Assembly: GCA_963971305.1 (NCBI GenBank)
Contig: OZ020304.1
Location: 2,046,001 to 2,110,000, forward strand
Source of the DNA: Arcuatula senhousia
Taxonomy: Eukaryota > Mollusca > Bivalvia > Mytilida > Mytilidae
DNA length: 64,000 bases
Direction of reading: 5' to 3'
The notes beneath the pieces were generated by a model. The model had not been told where the DNA came from. It searched no databases and saw nothing but the letters and a program-made list of their open reading frames with translations. The translations under genes and the position numbers were made by a program. How positions within the stretch are numbered: the stretch's first letter is position 1; each line of letters begins with the position of its first letter. Positions 11,714-22,029 of the stretch are shown here, piece by piece.

Positions 11714-11812
11714 TATATAGGGCGAACAGACGCTAGATAGTGGCGAACAGACCCAGGGCGAACGTGAATAGTGGCGAACATGTACCAGGGCGAACGGACC
11801 CGGATTCCCATA
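11714..11812. repeat. GGGCGAACGGACCC repeat cluster
   Basis: Degenerate tandem words (GGGCGAACAGAC, GGGCGAACGTGAATAGTGGC, GGGCGAACGGACCCGGATTC). The same block occurs at 54728-54812 in the same orientation and inverted at 52893-52965, where the two form the ends of a larger element. Here it is probably a solo end or remnant. Confidence 0.7.
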
Positions 11813-11847
11813 GCAACCGCTAAGAGCAGGTCCATCTGCTTGATTAA

Positions 11848-13785
11848 ACAAGAGTTAACACTAAAGTATGTCTCGCCTACCATCAGAAACAATTATTCTT
11901 TCTTACTTCCACTATATTTTATACATGGATTTTCAGTTTCTGAGATCAAAAGATGTATATAGAACTTAAACATTGCAAATATATGCAATAAATATATCAA
12001 AGTCCCTCAACCAGAAAATCAAGGTCAAGGTCAAAAGATGAGGATGTAACTGTGCTGAGCTACTACTGGGGCATACGCATACCAAGTTTCATCAACCTGA
12101 GACCTATAGTTCTTGAGATATGGAGGTGCTCACAAAACTTTTCCATTGCTATTATATTTATTGAAAATTGTCAAAAGTCACTCAACCGGAAAATCAAGGT
12201 CAAGGTCCAAAGATGGGATTGCAACTGTGCTAAGCTACTACTGGGGCATACGCATACCAAGTTTCATCAACCTAGGGCCTATAGTTCTTGAGATTTGGAG
12301 GTGCTCGCAAAACTTTTCCATTCAACGGCTAATATGATTAAGGCCCTGCCTTTTTAGCGAGCATCGAAAATCTATATACCTTTTAAAAATAAATCCATGT
12401 GCTCGACCGGCTAAGTTTATCGTAAAGAGAGAACTTTTAAAAAAGGAATTAAATAGTAGCATAGTCTGACCCCACCAAACCCAAATCATATACACTTGAG
12501 AAAGTTGTTGTTAAAATATCTGGGATCAATAACTACTTATTAAAAATTCAATTATTTGTGCAAATAATAAATGCTGTAACATTCTGGGACGACATTAAGC
12601 GGGGACGAAATTATCCATTTTATGGATGACGTGACGTCATTTCCTTGTCAGAGTATTTCGCGCTTCTTCAGCAGACCAAAACAACATTCAGTCTGTCAGG
12701 TTTTGTGAGATTTTCTGAGTATCAGTGTTCTATTTGAAGCATTGGTAACAGAAGGTACATTAAGAAACCTGTCAGAAAAAAACGGTTAAGTAAAAATATC
12801 ATGCAGGATTGAGGAAAGTGAGTGAAACCCCACAGGATTGGACTCTTCTTTCATTTTCAGGTAAGAACCTTTTATTTATTATTATGAGTAGGTTTTTTTT
12901 TCAGTTAATTTATGTATTTCTTTATCTTATTTTATCTTACTTAGAATTAAACAAAGCTTGGTCAGTATCATGGTCTATCATGCATTTGGTATGATTTGAC
13001 CCATGTTGCCAAAAGCTAGCTCGGTAATTTCCGGAAAATCGTTTTTCAGCGGAAAAAACCGAATGGTGTTTAAATAAAAATATGTGTGTAAAAATAAACA
13101 AGGGGATGAATGAGGGTTTTTTCACTGTTTTTGAATTTCAATTTTTATATTTTTGCATAACAGATTATGATGTATTTTTTATAAGCCCAGAGGGTTGATT
13201 GTTTTAATTGCTCCGTGCCTATTATTTTTTTCACTCCGTAAAAGTAAACCTGTTCCGGTTTTATCGTCAGTATATTTCTGGCACATCTCAAAACATGCAC
13301 AATGCCGTAGGGCTCGCATCTGCGATGCTCGCTATTATATGTTTTGAAAATGGTCAAAGTCACTCACCCGAAAAATCAAGGTCAAGGTCAAAAGATGAGG
13401 ATGTAGCTGTGCTAAGCTACTACTGGGGCATATGCATACCAAGTTTCATCAACCTAGGACCTATAGCCTTGATTGGACAATAAAATATGTTCTATGTTCT
13501 ATAGTTCTTGAGATATGGAGGTGCTCTCAAAACTTTTCCATTGCTATTATATGTATTGAAAATTGTCAAAGTCACTCAACTGGAAAATCAAGGTCAAGGT
13601 CAAAAGATGGGGATGCAACTGTGCTAAGCTACTACTGGGGCATATGCATACCAAGTTTCATCAACCTAGGACCTATAGTTCTTGAGATATGGAGGCGCTC
13701 ATAAAACTTTTCCAAAAAGTTAACGCCGCCGCCGCCGGTAAAGTAACACCTATGTCCCGCTCTGCTTCGCAGGCGAGACAAAAAA
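11848..13785 (+). mobile_element. Helentron-like element, 'GTCTCGCC' family, split by a 1-kb insertion
   Basis: It begins ACAAGAGTTAACACTAAAGT and has a near-terminal TGTCTCGCCT. Tandem cores of about 170 bp follow (CAAGGTCAAGGTCAAAAGAT, CTACTACTGGGGCATA, CTATAGTTCTTGAGAT), then a GCCGCC microsatellite (13723-13736) and the 3' hairpin region ending AGGCGAGACAAAA. The inserted block (about 12323-13330) breaks a core between TTTTCCATT and GCTATTATATG; intact cores elsewhere show these joined. Confidence 0.75.
12323..13330. mobile_element. TIR-like insertion with AGCGAGCATCG ends and promoter-like interior
   Basis: Near the left border is TTTTTAGCGAGCATCG and at the right CGATGCTCGCTATTA. The 15095-15480 element has related ends (GCGAGCATAGC...GCTATGCTCGC). 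The inside holds GACGTGACGTCATTTCC near 12630, which is a CRE-like palindrome, then a stretch ending TTTTCAG|GTAAG near 12860. No long coding frame is seen. The borders are approximate because the host core is diverged at the junction. Confidence 0.5.
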
Positions 13786-13799
13786 TCAAGATGTTTTTA

Positions 13800-14260
13800 C
13801 TATCACATTGAATTAAATGTAGCACTTTGTTTTTTTTATCTTGATTCAAATTTGTAATGCTATAGACCTGAATATTAATTTATACTTGCAATTGCTGAGA
13901 TATGGACCTTAACCAAAACTTTAACCTGAGTCATTCATGCGAAAAATATAGGTCAAGGTCACTTAATTTTGATATAATATAGAGTGGATAAGTTAGAAAG
14001 GGGTGTCCGTGTGCCAACAGTGATGAAAATCATCTTTTTTAAAGCCGTTAACACCGGAAAATCCAGCATGGGGTTGAGCTGGAATCGAACCCATACTCTG
14101 TCACTTAATTTTGGCACGGATGCTGGTTACTATCCAAGATTTACAACTGATCCAATATCATCTCTCCATCACTTGCAGTTGCCGAGATATGTACCTTAAC
14201 CAAAACTTTAACCTGAGTCAATATAGGTCAAGGTCACTTAATTTTAGCACCGATGCTGAC
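13800..14260 (+). repeat. Two degenerate repeats with CAAGGTCACTTAATTTT core
   Basis: Two related blocks, at about 13885-13975 and 14170-14250, share GAGATATGGACCTTAACC, AAAACTTTAACCTGAGTC and GGTCAAGGTCACTTAATTTT. They are probably decayed Helentron cores of another family. Between them, at about 14073-14100, GGAATCGAACCC reads on the minus strand like an RNA polymerase III B box, but the T-arm stem does not pair, so no tRNA gene is called. Confidence 0.5.
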
Positions 14261-14841
14261 TATATACATATCATCAAAGATGTACCAATTAACTGACCAA
14301 ATATCAACCTTCTATTATTTTATAAATGTACTGTTTGCATGTGCTTCAACCTAGTACTGTCTCTAATTATTATTATATATGTGTGTAATGTTTGTAATAT
14401 AATGTCGGTTTTAAAAGCTCATTAGAGCTTGTGTTATTTCTTCTTCTTTCTGTTTCAGCACTCCATCAATATTGATGATTACGTGCCGTGCAGTGTTACT
14501 TGCCGACGCATGCGTGGGTACTATTTATTTGTTTTTGTAACTGAGCCGACTTTATAAATAAATATTACTTGACTTGACTTGGCAGTTAATAATAGAGAAA
14601 TTTAACATATATGCTTCCTTTAAAAGCACACAACTACTATGTGCATATTCTAATATCGTTCCTCCTGTCATATGTTTAGTGAACCCGTCAACTTTTTAAT
14701 ATTGATTATTGTTAGATTTAACCTCTTAGCTTGAGTTCTCCATTTGACGGAGCAATTAAATTGGAGGTGTCTTCGGCGACGTCCGCATTTGACAAAGAAA
14801 ATCAACACTTTACAGCAAAACAGTGCAACAACAAAACAAAA

Positions 14842-14983
14842 ATGTCAGAAGAAATGGAAGTTGATCGCGAATCTGCGAAGAAACCAGAGAAAATGTTTAC
14901 ATTAAAGAAATGGAATCTTGTTGCCATGTGGAGTTGGGATGTTGAATGTGATACATGTGCTATATGTAGAGTTCAAGTAATGG
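14842..14983 (+). CDS. RNF7: RNF7 exon 1
   Basis: 47 codons plus one base, ending CAAGTAATGG|GTAGGT. It encodes the acidic N-terminus, the cullin-binding strand and the first three zinc cysteines. Confidence 0.95.
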
Positions 14984-17900
14984 GTAGGTTCTCTCAACTG
15001 AAATAATTTACACTGAAATTTAGATTTTTGTTTGTGTAGATAGATAGATCATAGTCTTTTTAACAGTGTATATATATTTTTTTAACAAATAATAGCGAGC
15101 ATAGCTCGCAAGCGGGTACCAAGTGCGCGCTCGAGCGGAGAGCTCTACGGTATTTGTTTCCGCGAGAAATTTGCTAATGCTGATTTAGATTTTTTATGGT
15201 CCGGAAAGGGTTATTATTTTTACAGGGCCGGAGTGAATGTTAAAATAATTTATAAGAAAAGAAATAATGCTTAAAAAAATAATAAATTGCGCTTTTTACA
15301 AGAAAATAATATTCTTTAAATAATAAATACACATACGCTGCTCGTTTCGTCTTGGTTATATGCACGTACAAAACTAACGTTTCTCGAAGCTTAATCGCCC
15401 CATACCATCTCGCCCCAAAATAAGCAAATGGCCGAAATGATAGCGATAAACAAAACGTAGTCCCTTTTAGCTATGCTCGCATTTAGGCAATGCCTACTCC
15501 ATATTATTAAATTAATGAAATAATTTTCCTATTTTATACGTCTATTCTTAACAAAATGCATGTAGGTGTAGTAAAGTAGCCCAAAAAATGCATGAAACTC
15601 CTGACAGCTTGAAATAATAATATTAGGTTAGTAAGACAATAAATACATGTACATATACTTCATGCTGTTTCTTTCATTTTAGATGCTTGTTTAAGATGCC
15701 AGTCAGAAAACAAACAAGATGACTGTGTTGGTAAGTTATAATGACTGCTCATGTACACTTCTTTTTGTCTTGTCTACTCTATGGAGACTTAATTATATCA
15801 GTACACTTTTTTTTTCATAATGACTTACTTAAATTAAAAGGAAAACAAACAATCAAAAACCAAAAACAAACCTATCTAGGATAACAGTCATAGAACATAC
15901 TCAGTATGTTTAACATCTAGATTTTATTTTTTTTTATTTTTAAATTTAAATGCGATATTGTTTTTATGATTTTGTTGCTTTTAGATTTTAAAGTCTCAAT
16001 TAATTTTAGATTTTAAAGATTCAATTACTTTTATATTTTAAACTATCAATTTATTGTTTTTTTAGATTTTAAACTGTCTATAGTTTTAGATTTAAAATAA
16101 GAATTATAATTTTGACACTGATACTAATTACGGTAATGGTAATGTAATTGGAAATACTCAGTTTGGGATTTCTGCTACCATTAAGAAAAAGCGCGGCGTA
16201 CTCCAGCCTACTGGAGGTTTGCCTATCATAGGCAGAATTTAAACATACAGATTACTTGATCCTGATCCTGCCGTCTATACAATTCAATTCAATTTATTTA
16301 TTGCTCGAACTCAATTACAATAATTGGTTTAGGCACAATGGATAATAGAAGTATATATATAAGTAATTAAACATTTTTCAAACCAAGAAGCATTTTTATT
16401 CCAAAAAGCTATATGACATTAACTTTCTCTTAAATAACACTTCATATACAATACTAAAATTAACTTCCTCTTTTATATCTGATGGATTAAATATGAGAAA
16501 AAACTAAGTTTATAATCTTTCTGTTTTATGCATATTATTATACTATAACTGTTATAAAGGTTATTGCAAACACAATGCTTATAAAATCAATAAATATTAT
16601 ATGTTGTCATATAAATATTACATATATATACAATAAGTAGACACATGTAATGACATACATATTAATTGTCAGGTTAAACATGTATTGTATTCTTTATATG
16701 TCACTTTATATAGGCCTTAACCATCTATTGTAGTTGAGTTTGAGCTAATAAAATTATTCTTATTCTTATTCTTATAATAAAGTATAATAAACACAATGAT
16801 GATGAAATTTAGACAGTTCACAATGTAAATATATATTGGTTTTATATTAATTTGTGGTTTCTTATTTCTAAACAGTTTGATATAAAGTTGGAAGACATCT
16901 TCAGTACAAATGAAAACTTGTTATTGAGTAGAAGTTTTACTTTTTCATTGTTGCTCATAAAGTTGTATTGTTTGTATATGGAACTTATTTTGTTACTAAA
17001 ATCATCTCTCTGTGTCTTATAAAAATTGCAATAAAAAAGAAAATGAAATTCATCTTCAACAGAGATATTACATATTGGACATATTCTTTGTTCTAAAGGT
17101 ATTTGAAGATGTCTCCCTTTTTCAATCATTAACTGATGATACAGACACGACTGATCTCTGAATGCGCTAGTGGCTCCCTCATGCAGAATGTTTTTCACAG
17201 TATAATATTCTCACAATACTTGTCGGAAAAAAGTGTGCAGGCTCATGATCAGGGTAGTGGGAGACGAGGAGTATCAAATCGTCTCGTGTTCGTAATGTAT
17301 TCTCCCACTAGCATTAAAATGTCTTGGTATACTTTTCTGTTTTCTTCTGTCTTTGATAAGAGGTGGTGGACTTCCAAGGTTAGGCACGGTGAAAGGGCCT
17401 TGATTTGACTTGAATGACACTTGACAGGTCAGATAAACACTCGCAATAACTGTTCATGTACAAATGTACACTTGCATGACACTTGACAGGTCAGATAAAC
17501 ATTGTAATAACTGTTCATGTACACTTTTCACTAAAAATTGAGTAATGAATTTAAAAGGTTTACAAACAAACATAATGCCTAAGCATTTATAAAACAAGAG
17601 CACATCTGAGCAGTAACTTTCACATGTTAGGGTCAGAATTCAACCAGCAAATGTTTATGAGTAAGCCAAGTACAGATATGTTGATCATTGAAAACTTAAT
17701 AGGACCAAACTGGCCACATTAATCTGGATCTATTTGAAATTAAGGTTCTTCTAAATGAAAAATGGCTGCCATGCATTGTCAATACAAAACTTTCAAAAAA
17801 TACACAGCCTAGATGAAATAAGTATTTTGCTAAAATTATATTGAAATGAATGTTTTACAATCTTATCTAAAGCAAGCTAGAAATAATTACCTATAAAAAC

Positions 17901-18329
17901 TGTCTTTAAAGGTAAAAAAATAAATATTTGTAAGGGTGTGTTCGAATAGTAGGACAGTAATCAGAAGCATCTTACATGTTTATGTAAATAATAGTAAATT
18001 AAGACTCATTGTGGGATTTTAAATACTAGCTTGCTCTGGGTATTGGTAAGTTAAATCTACGTAATTAGACAAGTTTTGAACAAAATACATCATTTGCTCA
18101 ATCTGTGTATTTTTTGAAAGTTTTGTATTGACAATGCATGGAAGTCATTTTTCATTTAGAAGAACCTTAAGTTAAAGATAAATTGTTATTAAGCAATTTT
18201 TTATTTTCAGTGGTTTGGGGAGAGTGTAACCATTCATTTCATCTGTGTTGTATGACACTTTGGGTTCAACAGAATAAAAGATGTCCACTATGCCAACAAG
18301 ACTGGGAAGTGCAGAGAATTGGAAAATGA
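14842..18329 (+). CDS. RNF7: RING-box protein 2 (RNF7/RBX2/SAG), complete, three exons
   Basis: Exons 14842-14983, 15683-15730 and 18211-18329 join in phase into 102 aa. RNF7 is the catalytic RING-H2 subunit of cullin-5 ubiquitin ligases. It binds the cullin C-terminus through its N-terminal strand, recruits the E2 and helps attach NEDD8. The N-terminus is acidic and variable (MSEEMEVDRESAKKPEK). From residue 18 the sequence is conserved: MFTLKKWNLVAMWSWDVECD, then zinc ligands in CDTCAIC (36-42), DACLRC (48-53), ECNHSFHLCC (68-77) and RCPLCQQDW (87-95), ending QRIGK. The 'KKWNLVAMW' strand and the RIGK terminus favour RNF7 over RBX1. I take the ATG at 14842; no in-frame ATG lies upstream, although the frame is open to 14731. 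Candidate polyadenylation signals AATAAA are at 18459 and 18720. Introns contain transposons. Confidence 0.97.
15095..15480. mobile_element. TIR-like element with GCGAGCATAGC ends in RNF7 intron 1
   Basis: Left end AATAGCGAGCATAGCTCGC, right end TTAGCTATGCTCGCATTT. The interior is AT-rich with a GC-rich first 80 bp (GTGCGCGCTCGAGCGGAG) and no coding frame. The ends resemble those of the 12323-13330 insertion. No clear target duplication was found. Confidence 0.5.
15683..15730 (+). CDS. RNF7: RNF7 exon 2 (48 nt)
   Basis: Acceptor CATTTTAG|ATGC and donor TGTTG|GTAAGT. This micro-exon encodes DACLRCQSENKQDDCV, two or three zinc ligands of the RING-H2 domain. Confidence 0.95.
16262..16756. other. 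AT-rich intron DNA, no gene seen
   Basis: Part of RNF7 intron 2. I see no exon or intact element. The stretch starting CAATTCAATTTATTTATTGC may be the 3' end of another retroelement, but no coding part supports it. Confidence 0.3.
16757..17200 (-). mobile_element. LINE 3' fragment with C-terminal zinc-finger-like domain
   Basis: On the minus strand, 17198-16842 encodes a piece ending in the cysteine/histidine block ICPICNISVEDEFHFLFYC (C-x2-C...H...C), a motif usual near the C-terminus of several LINE proteins and here shared in style with the 55242-57729 copy. It is followed by a short 3' UTR and a simple-repeat tail of about four ATAAGA units (16757-16785), as LINE tails often are. The 5' part is missing, as expected of 5'-truncated insertion. 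Confidence 0.75.
17410..17527. repeat. Imperfect tandem duplication, about 65 bp
   Basis: Two units share GACACTTGACAGGTCAGATA and AATAACTGTTCATGTACA. It is non-coding and lies in RNF7 intron 2. Confidence 0.75.
17744..18166. mobile_element. MITE with about 65-bp TIRs and TTAA target duplication
   Basis: The ends are GGTTCTTCTAAATGAAAAAT and its inverse, continuing for about 65 bp with only a few mismatches (through GCATTGTCAATACAAAACTT). TTAA lies on both sides (17740-17743 and 18167-18170). TTAA insertion is typical of piggyBac and Kolobok-type transposons; the terminal GG does not match classical piggyBac ends. No coding capacity. Confidence 0.8.
18211..18329 (+). CDS. RNF7: RNF7 exon 3 (RING core and stop)
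   Basis: Acceptor TTATTTTCAG|TGGTTTG. It encodes VVWGECNHSFHLCC, the E2-facing helix, RCPLCQQDW and the C-terminal QRIGK, with TGA at 18327-18329. A TTAA-flanked MITE ends only 41 bp before the acceptor. Confidence 0.96.
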
Positions 18330-19429
18330 TACTGGGACCAGCTATTGTTTATCAATCATTTGTAATATTTGCAGGTGAAGTTCAATGACAAGGTGTAAAA
18401 TTTGTTCAGACAATATCAAATCATAGAATATACTTTGCTTAAAAAATATTTTTTACATAATAAAACTATGCTTCACATATCCTTTTCTTCAAGATGAACA
18501 GATTTTTCTTTTGATTTTTTTTACTTGTATGTATCTATTTGAGATAAAAATTAATATAGTTCATCTTCTAATGGAATGAAAAGATTAGTCACCAGAGATA
18601 AGATAACCATTTATAAGAAATTGTAAAAAAATCACAAATTTACAATTTTGTTGCTGTATTTGTAAGGATGGTTTACTGTATAGGTGTGAGTAAATGATTT
18701 TGCATGTTGTGTTGTTTTAAATAAAATTTTAAAATATGTTAAAGTAATCTGTAAGCTGTCATATACTAGATAATTTATGAAAGGATATGGAGTAAATGAA
18801 CATGAGACCACAATACATATGTTAACTCCAATTGCAATTAATTTTTATGAGCTGTATGGCCATTTCAGAAAATGATTCCTCATCAGCTGCACTAGAACCA
18901 AAACAATAGTCTCCTGGTCTTGATCTGGACCCTATAAAGACTTTTGTAGAGCTAAAATAAGCAACAGCTTTTCTCTATCTATTATAGTTTTCATTCTGTA
19001 AGTCCAAAACATGAAAAAATATTTTAGGGGCTATAACCTCTATATGGGGTCTTCTGAAAACTTCAACCTAATGAAGTTTTTTGTAGAGCTAAATGTGCAT
19101 AATGTATAAGCAAGCAACAGATTTTCTCTATCTGCAATAGCTTTCATTCTATATTCTGACAATTTTGTCCCTATGGAGACTTTTGTAGAGCAAAATGAGC
19201 TGGACATTTAAGCAAGCAACAGCTTCTCTTTACATGCTATAGTTTTCATTCCATAGGCCAATAAAAAGCTTCGCCGAGCGCAGCATGATACGACCCCAAC
19301 ACGTTGAACCCTGTACCTTTTAGGCCCAATATGGATAGTCAATTGCTCTGGACACATGCAGCCCATGGTGGACTGACAAAAGTTTTTGACACATGCCTTC
19401 TTTGGTGGATTTTCCACCCACATTATTAG

Positions 19430-20452
19430 ATTTTAACTATCTTAAAAGCAAATGGAAAAAAATTATACTTGCAATATCATATTTATAACATTTCAATATC
19501 CCGGCTCAATTTTATATTAAGAAATAGACCCTATACTTGGTTAATCTATTATCATTGATGTTTTTTACGCAATAAAAAAGTTTCGATTTTGGCCCCTATT
19601 GGCCCTAATTACATAATAGGGGGAAAAGGGGGGGGGTTGCAAAAATTAATTCTCAATTTTGTATATGCTATTCGACAAGAACAAACATGCAATAAAAAAT
19701 TTTAAAATCAGATCACAAGTAAAAAAGTTTCGATTTTGGTCCCCTTTGGCCCCTAATTGCATAACAGGGAAAAAAAGGGGGCACATAAATTCACCAGGTT
19801 CATTCTTTAATTGTAAGACACATTCTTGACAAATTTCACAGCAATAGGCCAACTTAGATCAAAGTTATTGTGGAAACAAATAAAATACTGTGGTTTCATT
19901 ATTTTTCGTGGGTTTCGTGGGTAGCCTTGAACCACGAAATTTGATATCCCACGAAAAGGAAAATTAACATTGGATTATATGCTGTATACTAAAGAACCAC
20001 GAATTTAAGAATCCACGAACTGATGCTTTTTCCCCAAACCACGAAAATTGGTACCCACGAAAATAAATGAATCCACAGTATATGAATTTTTTGCCCCTTT
20101 TGGGCCCCTAATTTCGAAACAAAAAAAGGGGGGACTCCCAAAATCAATCCCAAACACCCTTTTATGGTAAGGAACATCACTGTCAAATTTCATAGCAATC
20201 AGATAACTAGAACTAAAGTTATTGTGGAAACAAACACAAAAGTAGTATTTTTGGCCCCTAATTTCTAAACGAAAAAAGGGAGCACCCCCAAAATCAATCC
20301 CATTCATCCTTTTATGATAAGGAACATCATTGTAAAATTTCATAGCTATCGGATAACTGGAACTTAAGTTATTGTGGAAACACTAAAAAGTTAACAGACA
20401 ACGATGACGGCATCATACCATAATATGTCCGCAAATTTTTTGCGGTCGTATA
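19430..20452 (+). mobile_element. Helentron-like element, 'CGCAAATTTTTTGCGG' family, with nested MITE
   Basis: Tandem cores of about 145 bp (TTGGCCCCTAATT, AAGGAACATCA, TAACTAGAACTAAAGTTATT) lead to ACAACGATGACGGCATCATA and a 3' hairpin TCCGCAAATTTTTTGCGGTC near 20430. The same end, inverted, is at 62277. A MITE is inserted at 19886-20080. Confidence 0.65.
19886..20080. mobile_element. MITE with TACTGTGG...CCACAGTA ends
   Basis: Left end TACTGTGGTTTCATT with TTTTCGTGGG, right end CCCACGAAAATAAATGAATCC followed by ACAGTA. Internal CCACGAAA/TTTCGTGG words repeat. Similar 'CTGTGGATTCATTTATTTTCGTGG' ends are, as I recall, widespread in molluscs. A worn copy is at 45230-45393. Confidence 0.75.
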
Positions 20453-20997
20453 AAAATGACAACGATGATGGACACCAAGTGGTCTCACCTGGACCTTTGG
20501 TCCAGTTGAGCTAAAAATGAGGTCAAGGTCAAATGACATGGTGACACAAACCATTACTTAATTTATCTTTAAACTTTTATCTGTGGGGTAAGCACCACTA
20601 GGTGCAATCACCATACCAATATGGTTGATGTGACACTTGTGAGTCAACAGAAATAGACTTCATTCACTTTTTTGGCAAGTGGATGCGAACACCGATGCTC
20701 TGGGTATCACATAAGCCTCTCACTTTGTGAAGCAAGTAAAAAATTCAGTCAGTATGCAGAAAAGAGATGGATGAATGAAAGACCTGATATTGATAGGACT
20801 TATAACAAAGTTTCAAAGTCTGTGATATGTAGTTGCTGAGGAAACTGTAAAAAAAGTATTTGCTGTGGACAGAAGTATAGATAGAGCCAAAACGGATCGC
20901 CCCCTTTCCTTCAAAGTGGGGCATAAATTTTTGGTGTCTTATCATAAATACATGTATTTTTGATTTAAAACAAGCATTCTGAGAGTATTGCAAAACA

Positions 20998-22022
20998 ATA
21001 CTAAGTCCCCTACCGGCCTCATATTTCAGTCACTGGTAACAATTTGTCAAACGAATGAATACCTAAACTTGATCAGTTTATTATCTACAAGGAACAATAA
21101 AAAAGTTTAGAAAAGAAAATTGCAATAGATTTTCAAACTTCAAAGGGCCATATCTCCCATAAAAATGTGTGGACCGGCATGAAACTTAAACTTGATCTGT
21201 AACTCATCAATGTAAACTCACAGACAAAAAATCAGTTCATTATCTATAAGCAATTAGAAAAAAAAATGTGGAAAACTGATATTTTAGTGAATTTTCAAAG
21301 TTCAAAGGACCATATCTCCCATAAAAATTTGTGGATCAGCACGAAACTCAAACTTGATCTGTAACTCATTAATGTAGACTCACATACCAAAAATCAGTTA
21401 ATTATCTTAAAGCGTTTAGAAAAAAAGTGCGGAAAACTGAAATTTACGTGAATTTTCAAAGTTCAAAGGGCAATAACTCTCATAAAAAATTATGGACCGG
21501 CACGAAACTCAAGCTTGGTCTGTAACTTATCAAGGTAAAGTCACATACCAAAAATCAGCTCATTATCTATAAGCGTTTAGAAAAAAAGTGCGGAAAACTG
21601 GTATTTTAGTGAATTTTCAAAGTTCAAAGGGCCATAACTCCCATAAAAAATTCTGGACCGATTCGAAACTCAAACTTGATCTGTAACTCATTAACGTAGA
21701 CTCACATACCAAAAATCAGTTCATTATCTATAAGCGTTTAGAAAAAAAGTGCGGAAAACTGGAATTTTAGTGAATTTTCAAAGTTCAAAGGGCCATAACT
21801 CCCATAAAAAATTGTGGACCGACACGAAACTCAAACTTGATCTGTAACTCATCAAGGTTAACTCACATACCAAAAATCAGTTCATTATCTATAAGCGTTT
21901 AGAAAAAAATGCGGAAAACTGAGGCGTGACAGACAGACGGACAGACGGACAGACAGACAGACAGACGGACGGACAGAGCGCAAACCTATAGTCCCCTTCG
22001 GCTTTCGCCGGTAGGGGACTAA
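20998..22022 (+). mobile_element. Helentron/pearl-like element, 'AGTCCCCTACCGG' family
   Basis: Opens with AAGTCCCCTACCGG and closes with CCGGTAGGGGACTAATA, so the ends pair over AGTCCCCTACCGG. Six tandem cores of about 148 bp run through 21060-21920 (TTCAAAGGGCCATAACTCCC, AAACTTGATCTGTAACTCAT, CAGTTCATTATCTATAAGCG). Then come a (GACA/GACG)n microsatellite at 21925-21978 and a terminal hairpin. This is the layout described for pearl elements of oysters. Confidence 0.8.
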
Positions 22023-22029
22023 TAACAGA

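Larger units (their letters stand above)
18892..20513 (+). mobile_element. Degenerate Helentron-like element, 'GTGAGCT' family, itself interrupted
   Basis: The 5' part (about 18910-19260) carries cores with GACTTTTGTAGAGCTAAA and CAACAGCTTTTCTCTATCT, as in 29040-29880. The 3' hairpin GGACCTTTGGTCC with TTGAGCTAAA is at 20487-20513. Between them lies a second element (about 19430-20452). 19260-19430 contains unidentified sequence. Confidence 0.55.

Noticed and set aside
14073..14100. Polymerase III B-box-like GGGTTCGATTCC on the minus strand
   Set aside because: The stem around it does not pair as a tRNA T-arm and no other tRNA part is nearby.
14731..14841. N-terminal extension of RNF7
   Set aside because: The frame is open but starts at TTG with no ATG before 14842, and the peptide is unlike the family.
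19208..19423. 71-codon minus-strand frame with cysteines
   Set aside because: No ordered metal-binding motif; it lies in degenerate repeat sequence.
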